A stretch of DNA of 39,916 nucleotides from Accumulibacter sp031732815 (GTDB lineage: Bacteria > Pseudomonadota > Gammaproteobacteria > Burkholderiales > Rhodocyclaceae). Under the pieces are notes generated by a model. It saw only the letters and a program-made list of their open reading frames with translations. It made no database searches and was not told where the DNA came from. Position numbers and translations under genes: made by a program. Shown piece after piece: positions 9,141-15,733 of this stretch. Numbering within the stretch: position 1 is the stretch's first letter; every line of letters begins with the position of its first letter. The DNA lies in assembly GCF_031732815.1 (NCBI RefSeq), contig NZ_JAVMKF010000067.1:1-39916 (forward strand), in the 5' to 3' direction.

Positions 9141-9866
9141 TCAGGAACAATGGACCAGCGTACCTTCGTTCTCGCCCAGCGTGACCCGCCGCAAGGCTCC
9201 CGGCTTGAAGATCGAGAACACATTGATCGGCAACCGTTGATCGCGACAGAGGGCAAAGGCCGTAGCGTCCATGACCGCGAGATTCTGCGCGATCGCCTCA
9301 TCGAAAGTAATCCGGTCGTAGCGTCGAGCCGTCGGATCCTTCTTGGGGTCGGCGGCGTAGATGCCGTCGACCTTGGTCGCCTTGAGAACGATTTCGGCAC
9401 CGATTTCCGCCCCGCGCAAGGCAGCAGCGGTATCAGTCGTGAAGAAGGGGTTGCCGGTCCCGGCAGCAAAGATCACTGTTCGACCCTGCTCCAGATAACG
9501 GATCGCCTTGCCGCGAATGTACGGCTCGACCACCTGCTCGATGTTGAGCGCCGACTGTACGCGCGAGACCATACCGGCCGCGCGCATCGCGTCGTGCAGA
9601 GCCAGTCCGTTCATCACCGTCGCCAGCATCCCCATGTAATCGGCCTGAGCGCGATCCATGCCGCTGGCGGCTGGGGCCACGCCGCGAAAAATGTTGCCTC
9701 CACCGATCACCACGCCGACCTGCACACCCAGATCGACAATGCCCTTGATCTCGGCAACGATCCCGGTAATCGTCGGCCGGTTTATTCCGTAGGCATCGCC
9801 CCCCATGAGCGCCTCGCCCGACAGCTTGAGCAGGATGCGTTTGTATTTCGGCGTCTGGTCGGTCAT
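9141..9866 (-). CDS. pyrH: UMP kinase
   Basis: Phosphorylates UMP to UDP with ATP in pyrimidine nucleotide synthesis; the bacterial enzyme is a hexamer of the amino-acid-kinase fold. The 241 aa protein carries the phosphate-binding KLSGEAL near the N-terminus, the GGGNIFRG loop, the UMP-binding region FAAGTGNPFFTTDTAA, and KATKVDGIY. A GAGGAG site lies about 11 nt upstream of the ATG. It sits in the tsf-pyrH-frr order. Confidence 0.97.
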   Translation of the reverse strand: MTDQTPKYKRILLKLSGEALMGGDAYGINRPTITGIVAEIKGIVDLGVQVGVVIGGGNIFRGVAPAASGMDRAQADYMGMLATVMNGLALHDAMRAAGMVSRVQSALNIEQVVEPYIRGKAIRYLEQGRTVIFAAGTGNPFFTTDTAAALRGAEIGAEIVLKATKVDGIYAADPKKDPTARRYDRITFDEAIAQNLAVMDATAFALCRDQRLPINVFSIFKPGALRRVTLGENEGTLVHCS

Positions 9867-9911
9867 CGCGGGCAGTCTCCTCGGGTCAGGTCGCTTCGTT
9901 GGCGTTGCCGC

Positions 9912-10805
9912 CTATTTCTGTGCCGCGGCCGCCTGGGCAGCCACTTCGGCGGCGAAGTCGTTGCTCCGCTTGGCCAGCCCTTCGCCGACGACGAACAGAG
10001 AAAAGGCGTTAACCGTTGCGCCCTTGGCCTTGAGCAACTGGGCAATCGTCTGCTTGCCGTCATCGGCCTTGACGAAGACCTGCCCGAGCAGGGTGACCTC
10101 GTTGAGAAATTTCTGCACTGAACCATCGGCGATCTTCTCGATCATCGCTTCCGGCTTGCCCGCTTCACGCGCTTTTTCGACGGCAATCCGGCGTTCGCTG
10201 TCGATCAGTTCGGCAGCGATACCGGAGGCGTCGAGTGCCTTCGGCTTGGCCGCCGCAATATGCATGGCCAAGTCCTTGCCGAGTTGATCGTCGCCCCCCG
10301 TCCGATCAACGATGACCCCGATCTTGGCTCCCCCGTGCACGTAGGACGACAGCTTGCCGCTCGCCTGCCGACGCACAAAACGCCGAATCGACATGTTCTC
10401 GCCAATTTTCCCGACCAATGCCGTGCGTGTCGACTCGACCGTCCCTTCACCCATCGGCAGTGCCGCCAGGGCAGCGACATCTGCCGGATCGTGACGTGCC
10501 ACGAGCGCCGCACATTCGGCAGCCAGTTGCAGGAAGTCGTCATTCTTGGCCACGAAGTCGGTTTCGCAGTTGATCTCGACCATTGCCCCGACTTGCCCGC
10601 TGTCGGCCAGATGGATAGCGACGACGCCTTCCGCGGTAATCCGGCTAGCCGCCTTGCTCGCCTTCGAGCCGAGTTTCACCCGCAGTAACTCTTCCGCCTT
10701 GTTAAGGTCGCCCGCCGCCTCGGTCAGGGCTCGCTTGCATTCCATCATCGGCGCGTCGGTTCTCTCGCGCAGTTCCTTTACCATGCTTGCGGTAATTTCC
10801 GCCAT
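9912..10805 (-). CDS. tsf: Elongation factor Ts
   Basis: Nucleotide exchange factor for EF-Tu. From the ATG at 10805 (GGAG 6 nt upstream) the product is 297 aa. It starts MAEITASMVKELRERTDAPM, the N-terminal UBA-like domain, and carries the two family signatures: the first in LRERTDAPMMECKRAL and the second around VAIHLADSGQVGAMVEINCE. The C-terminal dimerisation region follows. The gene is separated from rpsB by 130 bp that contain two hairpins. Confidence 0.97.
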   Translation of the reverse strand: MAEITASMVKELRERTDAPMMECKRALTEAAGDLNKAEELLRVKLGSKASKAASRITAEGVVAIHLADSGQVGAMVEINCETDFVAKNDDFLQLAAECAALVARHDPADVAALAALPMGEGTVESTRTALVGKIGENMSIRRFVRRQASGKLSSYVHGGAKIGVIVDRTGGDDQLGKDLAMHIAAAKPKALDASGIAAELIDSERRIAVEKAREAGKPEAMIEKIADGSVQKFLNEVTLLGQVFVKADDGKQTIAQLLKAKGATVNAFSLFVVGEGLAKRSNDFAAEVAAQAAAAQK

Positions 10806-10826
10806 TTCGTTCTCCACTTGCCGACA

Positions 10827-10930
10827 CGGCCGGGAGCACCGGCCGCGCCTCGCTCAACACATTCAGGAAAAAGCAGACTCAGCAGACTCCACCAGTGAGC
10901 CCGCGGCAGGCGCCGCCAACCGGCGGCGCC
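10827..10930 (-). promoter_or_regulatory. Two hairpins in the rpsB-tsf intergenic region
   Basis: Two inverted repeats lie between the rpsB stop and the tsf start. The first has a perfect 9-bp stem, GGCGCCGCC (10909-10917) pairing with GGCGGCGCC (10922-10930) across a 4-nt loop, 5 nt after the rpsB stop. The second is CGGCCG (10827-10832) pairing with 10840-10845 across 7 nt. Neither is followed by a T-run, so a full intrinsic terminator is unlikely. A partial attenuator or an RNA-processing or stability element that sets the S2:EF-Ts ratio is a reasonable inference. Confidence 0.5.
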
Positions 10931-10935
10931 GAAGA

Positions 10936-11679
10936 TCATTCGTCGTCATCTTCCTCGACAAACTCATCCGCCGAAACGGCTTCCAGGATTTCCTCAACGA
11001 ACTGACTGCGCCCCTCGAGAACCGCATCGGCAACGCCCCGGGCATACAGGCGGATCGCGCGTGACGAGTCGTCGTTGCCGGGAATCACATAATCGACACC
11101 GTCCGGCGAATGATTGGTGTCGACCACAGCAACAACCGGAATGCCCAGCTTGTTCGCCTCGGTGATCGCGATCTTGTGATAGCCGACGTCAACGACGAAA
11201 AGCGCATCCGGCAGCGATCCCATTTCCTTGATGCCACCGATCGCCTTGTGCATCTTTTCCAACTCGCGCGTGATCATCAGTGCTTCCTTCTTGCCGAGGC
11301 GATCGAGCGAGCCGTCTTCGCACATGACTTCCATTTCCTTCAAGCGCTTGAGCGACAGCTTGATCGTCTTGAAGTTGGTCAGCATGCCACCCAGCCAGCG
11401 CTGCTCGACGTACGGACAGTCGCAGCGAACGGCTTCCTCGGCCATGATCTCGCGCGCCTGTCGCTTCGTTCCGACGAACAGGATCGTGCCCTTGTTGGCC
11501 GCCAGCCGGCGCACGAAGGCCATCGCCTCGTTGTACTTGGCGAGCGTCTTTTCAAGGTTGACGATATGAATCTTGTTGCGCGCGCCGAAAATGTACGGCG
11601 CCATCTTGGGGTTCCAGAAGCGTGTCTGGTGGCCGAAATGAACGCCGGCCTCGAGCATTTGACGCATCGTTGTGGACAT
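10936..11679 (-). CDS. rpsB: 30S ribosomal protein S2
   Basis: Small-subunit ribosomal protein. The 247 aa product starts MSTTMRQMLEAGVHFGHQTR, the universal S2 N-terminus, and contains GARNKIHIVNLEKT, the coiled-coil region, and VVVDTNHSPDGVDYVIPGNDD before an acidic tail (EEDDDE). The start at 11679 was preferred to a frame extension at 11697 because MSTTMRQ is the family start. It is the first gene of the envelope/translation operon and has a leader of roughly 170 nt. Confidence 0.97.
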   Translation of the reverse strand: MSTTMRQMLEAGVHFGHQTRFWNPKMAPYIFGARNKIHIVNLEKTLAKYNEAMAFVRRLAANKGTILFVGTKRQAREIMAEEAVRCDCPYVEQRWLGGMLTNFKTIKLSLKRLKEMEVMCEDGSLDRLGKKEALMITRELEKMHKAIGGIKEMGSLPDALFVVDVGYHKIAITEANKLGIPVVAVVDTNHSPDGVDYVIPGNDDSSRAIRLYARGVADAVLEGRSQFVEEILEAVSADEFVEEDDDE

Positions 11680-12048
11680 AAGTCTCAGTACTCTCAAGTC
11701 AGGGTTGAACCACCATTCGCCCAGCTAACTCCCACCGATCCGGCAGGCACCCTCGATCAGGCGAATGTGCGTGATGAAGCGTGCACTTCGGCGACGCTCC
11801 GCGCCCCGGTCGGGCGCAATCCTTTTCTCCGCTGATGCAAGCCAGCAAAAAGCGGCGATACTACCACCAACCGGCACAAGATTTCAATTCGCCACACGCG
11901 CCTGCGCGTCCTTCACGACCGCCCGGGGCAAGGAAGTCGGTGCCAGGCCACCCCCCACCAATTCCCCGGCCCTCGCCAAGGCAGACACTTCATGTGCTAT
12001 GCACCCGGTCAACCCCATGGCTTGCCAAGCCCAACCACCTGCATCGCA
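11680..12048 (-). other. rpsB leader and ridA-rpsB intergenic region
   Basis: No gene is supported in these 369 bp. On the minus strand it holds the putative rpsB promoter (11858-11887) and then a long leader. The leader contains a hairpin, GCGCCC (11801-11806) pairing with GGGCGC (11812-11817) across 5 nt. A 14-bp palindrome (11896-11909) lies just upstream of the -35 box. Long rpsB leaders that bind S2 for autoregulation are known in bacteria; whether this one does so cannot be told from sequence. No terminator with a T-run was found after ridA. Confidence 0.5.
11858..11887 (-). promoter_or_regulatory. Putative sigma70 promoter of the rpsB operon
   Basis: On the minus strand, TTGAAA (11887-11882), an 18-nt spacer, and TAGTAT (11863-11858). 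This is the best -35/-10 pair upstream of rpsB and would give a leader of about 170 nt. Spacing is one longer than optimal. No experimental start is known. Confidence 0.45.
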
Positions 12049-12432
12049 TCATCCAGCAAGCACCATGACAGCGTCAGCCTCGATCAGCGCACCACGCGGC
12101 AGAGCAGCGACGCCAACCACGGCGCGCGCCGGGAAGGGTTCGGAGAAGTAACAGGCCATTACCTCATTGACCGTCATGAAATGGTTCAAATCGGTGAGAT
12201 ACACGTTCAGCTTGACGATGTCGGAGAGCGTTCCGCCGGCAGCCTCGGCGACCGCTTTGAGGTTCTCGAAGACGCGTACAATTTGCCCATCGATGCCCTC
12301 CACCATCTGCATGCTCGCCGGGTCGAGACCGATCTGTCCGGAGAGATACACTATTCGGTCAACGACGACCGCCTGAGAATAGGTACCGATTGCCGCCGGG
12401 GCCAGCGGGCTGGAAACGATCGTTTTGTGCAT
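12049..12432 (-). CDS. ridA: RidA family enamine/imine deaminase
   Basis: Trimeric YjgF/YER057c/UK114-family protein that hydrolyses reactive 2-aminoacrylate and related enamines released by PLP enzymes. The 127 aa protein has the family residues: Tyr18 and Gln20 in IGTYSQAV, Arg103 in PFPARAVVGVAALP, and Glu118 in GALIEADAV. AGGAAGG lies just upstream of the ATG. It is divergent from the TPR gene with only 42 bp between the start codons. The conserved active-site Arg and Glu support a true RidA rather than an inactive Rid subfamily. Confidence 0.93.
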   Translation of the reverse strand: MHKTIVSSPLAPAAIGTYSQAVVVDRIVYLSGQIGLDPASMQMVEGIDGQIVRVFENLKAVAEAAGGTLSDIVKLNVYLTDLNHFMTVNEVMACYFSEPFPARAVVGVAALPRGALIEADAVMVLAG

Positions 12433-12474
12433 GTTCCCTTCCTCTACAATGCGGGTCGCAAAAGGAGATGGTAA

Positions 12475-12813
12475 ATGACCAGCACAGTGATCGCCAACCT
12501 GGAAAAATTGCTCGGCGGCTCACGTGATGGCGCTTTGCTGCGCTATTCGCTTGGCGCAGAGTACCTCAAGGCGGGCGAGGTCGATCGCGCCGCGACGCAT
12601 TTGGCGCAGGCAGTCGCCCACGAACCGACGTATTCCGCTGCCTGGAAGCTGCTTGGCCGAGCCTTGGCGGAAGCCGGACGGGCAACGGAGGCGCTTTCTG
12701 CCTACGATCAGGGAATCGCCGTCGCCACTGCCAAGGGCGACATGCAGGCGGCCAGAGAGATGACTGTCTTCGCCCGCCGCCTGCGGCGCGCCACTGACCA
12801 AGCCGCCGGCTAG
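12475..12813 (+). CDS. Small TPR-repeat protein
   Basis: A 112 aa protein with about two tetratricopeptide motifs (about 17-50 and 51-84, e.g. AEYLKAGEVDRAATHLAQAV and AWKLLGRALAEAGRATEAL). It has no signal peptide or membrane segment, so it is probably cytosolic. A good ribosome site, AAAGGAG, lies 7 nt before the ATG. TPR units normally bind partner proteins; the partner is unknown. Its stop lies 2 bp from the stop of the convergent SPOR gene. Confidence 0.8.
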   Translation: MTSTVIANLEKLLGGSRDGALLRYSLGAEYLKAGEVDRAATHLAQAVAHEPTYSAAWKLLGRALAEAGRATEALSAYDQGIAVATAKGDMQAAREMTVFARRLRRATDQAAG

Positions 12814-12815
12814 GG

Positions 12816-13643
12816 TCAGCGGGCCCGGCTGGCCAGCGGCGCAGTTTCGATGCCCAGTTCCTTCAGCCGCCGACGAATCACCTCGAGCTCGGCGCGTGTC
12901 CTGAAGGGACCGATGCGCAGACGCGTCTCGACGGTCGCCGGAATCCCTTCCTGCGCCAGCCGTGCCTGCAGACCCTCGGCTCGACGAGCATCCAGCAGGA
13001 GATCCGACTGCAAGGTGTAGCCGGATCCAGCGCGGGGGGCAGCGACCGCCGGCAGAACGGGCGGCGCGGGGCTCGCCGCAGGCATCGCGAGTGGCGTTAC
13101 TTCCTGTGACGCTTCGCGGGGTGCGCGAGGAGGTCCAACCGGCTCTGCCGACCCCGCCGGAACACCGGCGGCCAGCGTACGGCCCGTGCCAGCCGGCGGA
13201 GAGCCAGGGACAGGCAGCCCGCCCGATGCAGGGCGGCCGGTGGGGGCCGCGCCGACCGCTTCTTGCTGACTACCCGCCAGCGCTGGCACCGGCGTTGGCT
13301 TCGGTGTTGACTCCGGCGTGGGCTGGGGCGTGGGCTCGGGCGCTGGTTCGGCGACCGGTGGCGGGGCAATCGTCGCCGGCGGCGCTTCCTTGCGGCGTAC
13401 CGGAACCGGCTCGGTGAACTGCGTGCCGGCGATCATCGCCTCATCCTGTGTATTCAAGTAGTCGAAGATCGCCAGTGCGCAAAGCAGCACGACGATCAAC
13501 ATCGCGGCAACTCCCATGCGGCGCAGCAGTTGTCGCTTCAGCTCGGCCTGCCCATCGCCGTCAGACGCCAGCGCGCGCCCTTCGGGAGGAAGTTCAGGTG
13601 CCGAGGAGGATGTGTTTTCGTCGCCTGGCGATCGGACTGCCAT
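12816..13643 (-). CDS. SPOR-domain membrane protein (DedD/FtsN-like)
   Basis: A 275 aa bitopic inner-membrane protein. It has a cytosolic N-terminus (1-42), one membrane helix (about 43-64, VAAMLIVVLLCALAIFDYL), a long Pro/Thr/Ala-rich periplasmic linker (about 85-200, including a run of PT dipeptides), and a C-terminal SPOR domain (about 205-272, with YTLQSDLLLDARRAEGLQ and LRIGPFRTRAELEVIRRRL). SPOR domains bind denuded septal glycan strands, so a role at the division site is likely. In many betaproteobacteria such genes lie near folC and purF; here the partner is a DUF2802-like gene 24 bp upstream. Confidence 0.85.
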   Translation of the reverse strand: MAVRSPGDENTSSSAPELPPEGRALASDGDGQAELKRQLLRRMGVAAMLIVVLLCALAIFDYLNTQDEAMIAGTQFTEPVPVRRKEAPPATIAPPPVAEPAPEPTPQPTPESTPKPTPVPALAGSQQEAVGAAPTGRPASGGLPVPGSPPAGTGRTLAAGVPAGSAEPVGPPRAPREASQEVTPLAMPAASPAPPVLPAVAAPRAGSGYTLQSDLLLDARRAEGLQARLAQEGIPATVETRLRIGPFRTRAELEVIRRRLKELGIETAPLASRAR

Positions 13644-13667
13644 TTTCTTGCCCTGCCCCTTTCCTGA

Positions 13668-14309
13668 TCACTGAATGCCATCCGGTCGATTGCGCGCCAG
13701 CGCGACGATCAAATCTGCCTCGGCCCGCGCAATCGCGCAATGGCGGGCGATGGCCGCGGCATCGTGTCCCTGCATCGCCAGTTGCATCGCATCCTTGTAA
13801 AGCGGCGCGGCAGTGGCCACCGGTTGGGCCGCCTCGGCGAGCACCCGACGGACGTCTTCGCGCGCGGCGAGCAAGTCGGAGCGCAACTCGTCAAGCTCGC
13901 AGCGCAACTGGTACATATCGCGCTGCAGGGCGTCGATCAAGGCTTGTCCCGGAATCTCGGGCGGCGGCTCGTTCCAGGCGAAACCCGGCTCGGCGGGAAG
14001 CTCGGCAGTCTCGGTGACCGGCACTGCGCCCGCGGACACAGCCAGGGGTGCTGCGTCAGCGGCTACCGATTCGCCCGGCGCGCCCACTGGCAACGTCGGC
14101 CTGGCGTCGGGCGGCGGTTCGCTGACCGCGGTGTACGCCGCCACGGCGGCTTCTGCCGCCTTAGCCGTGCCTGCCAGCCTGCTCGCCTGCAAATCGCGTC
14201 GCAAATGCCGCATCCGCACGAAGAGGACGATGATATAAAGAACGAGCAGCGCGATGATCGCAATCAATCCTTCGCGCCAGCCCAGACTGCCCAGTTGATC
14301 GATATCCAT
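13668..14309 (-). CDS. DUF2802-like membrane protein
   Basis: A 213 aa protein of unknown function. It has an N-terminal membrane helix (about 13-31, EGLIAIIALLVLYIIVLFV) followed by basic residues (RMRHLRRDL), a low-complexity Ala/Pro linker (about 45-120), a helical coiled-coil-like stretch (about 125-158), and a C-terminal segment LYKDAMQLAMQGHDAAAIA that continues to an EADLIVALAR ending. The C-terminus resembles DUF2802 proteins, which look like degenerate helix-turn-helix modules. It is likely co-transcribed with the downstream SPOR gene. Confidence 0.7.
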   Translation of the reverse strand: MDIDQLGSLGWREGLIAIIALLVLYIIVLFVRMRHLRRDLQASRLAGTAKAAEAAVAAYTAVSEPPPDARPTLPVGAPGESVAADAAPLAVSAGAVPVTETAELPAEPGFAWNEPPPEIPGQALIDALQRDMYQLRCELDELRSDLLAAREDVRRVLAEAAQPVATAAPLYKDAMQLAMQGHDAAAIARHCAIARAEADLIVALARNRPDGIQ

Positions 14310-14339
14310 TGCGCGCCTTGATCACGGTGTCCCGCGAGC

Positions 14340-14348
14340 ATTATGCCA
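14340..14348 (-). promoter_or_regulatory. Putative extended -10 promoter for the DUF2802-SPOR unit
   Basis: On the minus strand TGGCATAAT is an extended -10 element (TGn plus CATAAT) about 30 nt before the DUF2802-like start codon. No convincing -35 box is seen, which is tolerated by extended -10 promoters. Confidence 0.4.
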
Positions 14349-14457
14349 GACACTCTGCTCGCTACGCGGGCCGCGCGCCGCCCAGGCGTGCGTCGAGAGT
14401 TGACGCTCGGCAGTGTTCCCCCTGACGGACAACGGCGCCTGCCCGATCAGCGACAAG

Positions 14458-14487
14458 AGCCCTCGTCGAAGACGCTCGACGAGGGCT
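14458..14487 (-). terminator. Hairpin terminator after the FadA-type thiolase
   Basis: A perfect 12-bp stem, AGCCCTCGTCGA (14458-14469) with TCGACGAGGGCT (14476-14487), and a 6-nt loop, 21 nt past the thiolase stop. On the minus strand it is followed by CTTGTC, a poor T-run. It probably ends the fadB-like/thiolase unit, perhaps with help from Rho. Confidence 0.6.
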
Positions 14488-14508
14488 TGCAACCGCTTGG
14501 CGGGGGAT

Positions 14509-15711
14509 CTACTGGATCGATTCGAAGACGCCCGCAGCACCCATGCCGGTGCCGATGCACATGCTGACCATGCCGTAGCGCTGCCCCGTCCGGCGCAGAC
14601 CGTGAACCAGCGTCGCGGTGCGGATTGCCCCGGTGGCGCCCAGCGGATGGCCGAGCGCGATCGCCCCACCCAAGGGGTTGACGCGCGCCGGGTCGAGCTC
14701 CAGGGTGCGCATGACGGCCAGCGATTGGGCCGCGAACGCCTCGTTGAGTTCGAACCAGTCGACGTCGTCCTGCCGGATTCCGGCCAGCTTGAGGGCGCGC
14801 GGAATCGCTTCGATCGGACCGATGCCCATGATCTCCGGGGCAACGCCCGCCACCGAGTAGGCGGCAAAGCGTGCCAGCGGCGTCAGATCGAACTGCCGGA
14901 GGATCTTTTCCGAGACGAGCAACACTGCCGCCGCGCCGTCCGACATCTGCGAGCTGTTGCCGGCAGTCACCGTACCGCGTGCCGCAAACGCCGGCCGCAG
15001 CCTGGCGAGTCCATCAAGGCTGCTGTCCGCGCGCGGGCCCTCGTCATCCTTGGCCACGTATTCTCTGACAACTACTTCGCCGCTACGCAGATTGGGCACG
15101 TGGGCTTTCACCGCATAGGGCGCGATTTCCGCCGCGAAGTGCCCAGCCGCGATCGCCGCGCAAGCCTTCTGGTGCGAACCAAGGGCGAAAGCGTCCTGGT
15201 CGGCGCGCGAGACCTTCCAGCGCTCGGCAACCTTCTCGGCCGTGATCCCCATGCCGTAGGCGATCGCATAATGCTCTTCACGGGCAAAGATTGCCGGATT
15301 GAGCGCGATCTTGTTGCCGGTGATCTGGTTGAGTAGCGACATCGTTTCGGTGCCGGCACCGATCATCACATCGGCTTCGCCCAGACGAATGCGGTCCGCC
15401 GCCATGGCCACCGCCTGCAAGCCGGAAGCGCAGAAACGGTTGATCGTCACGCCAGGTACGCTGTTCGGCATTCCCGCCAGCAGTAGCCCGATGCGGGCGA
15501 CATTCATGCCCTGCTCCGCTTCCGGCATCGCGCAGCCGACGATCACGTCGTCGACCAGCGCCGGATCGATCGCCGGCGCCTGCGCGAGAACCGATCGCAG
15601 CGCGTGCGCCAGCATGTCGTCCGGCCGAACATGACCGAGCATCCCCTTGCGCCGGCCGACCGGCAGGCGCGTGGCGGCGACGATATATGCGTCCTGAATC
15701 TGTTTGCCCAT
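14509..15711 (-). CDS. Acetyl-CoA acyltransferase (FadA-type thiolase)
   Basis: Last step of beta-oxidation: thiolytic cleavage of 3-ketoacyl-CoA. The 400 aa protein has the nucleophile Cys94 in NRFCASGLQA, the NEAFAAQ motif, the active-site His in GGAIALGHPLGATG, and the second Cys in SMCIGTGMGAAG. AAGGAG lies 10 nt upstream of the ATG. It starts 22 bp after the HAD-ECH fusion gene; the pair forms one transcription unit controlled by the promoter-operator at 18187-18231. A biosynthetic acetoacetyl-CoA thiolase is less likely given this neighbour. Confidence 0.92.
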   Translation of the reverse strand: MGKQIQDAYIVAATRLPVGRRKGMLGHVRPDDMLAHALRSVLAQAPAIDPALVDDVIVGCAMPEAEQGMNVARIGLLLAGMPNSVPGVTINRFCASGLQAVAMAADRIRLGEADVMIGAGTETMSLLNQITGNKIALNPAIFAREEHYAIAYGMGITAEKVAERWKVSRADQDAFALGSHQKACAAIAAGHFAAEIAPYAVKAHVPNLRSGEVVVREYVAKDDEGPRADSSLDGLARLRPAFAARGTVTAGNSSQMSDGAAAVLLVSEKILRQFDLTPLARFAAYSVAGVAPEIMGIGPIEAIPRALKLAGIRQDDVDWFELNEAFAAQSLAVMRTLELDPARVNPLGGAIALGHPLGATGAIRTATLVHGLRRTGQRYGMVSMCIGTGMGAAGVFESIQ

Positions 15712-15733
15712 CTTTCGTTTTCTCCTTGCTCGT

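Noticed and set aside
13310..13400. Proline/threonine-coding repeats that look like a tandem DNA repeat.
   Set aside because: They encode the flexible periplasmic linker of the SPOR-domain protein; the units are irregular, and this is ordinary for the family.
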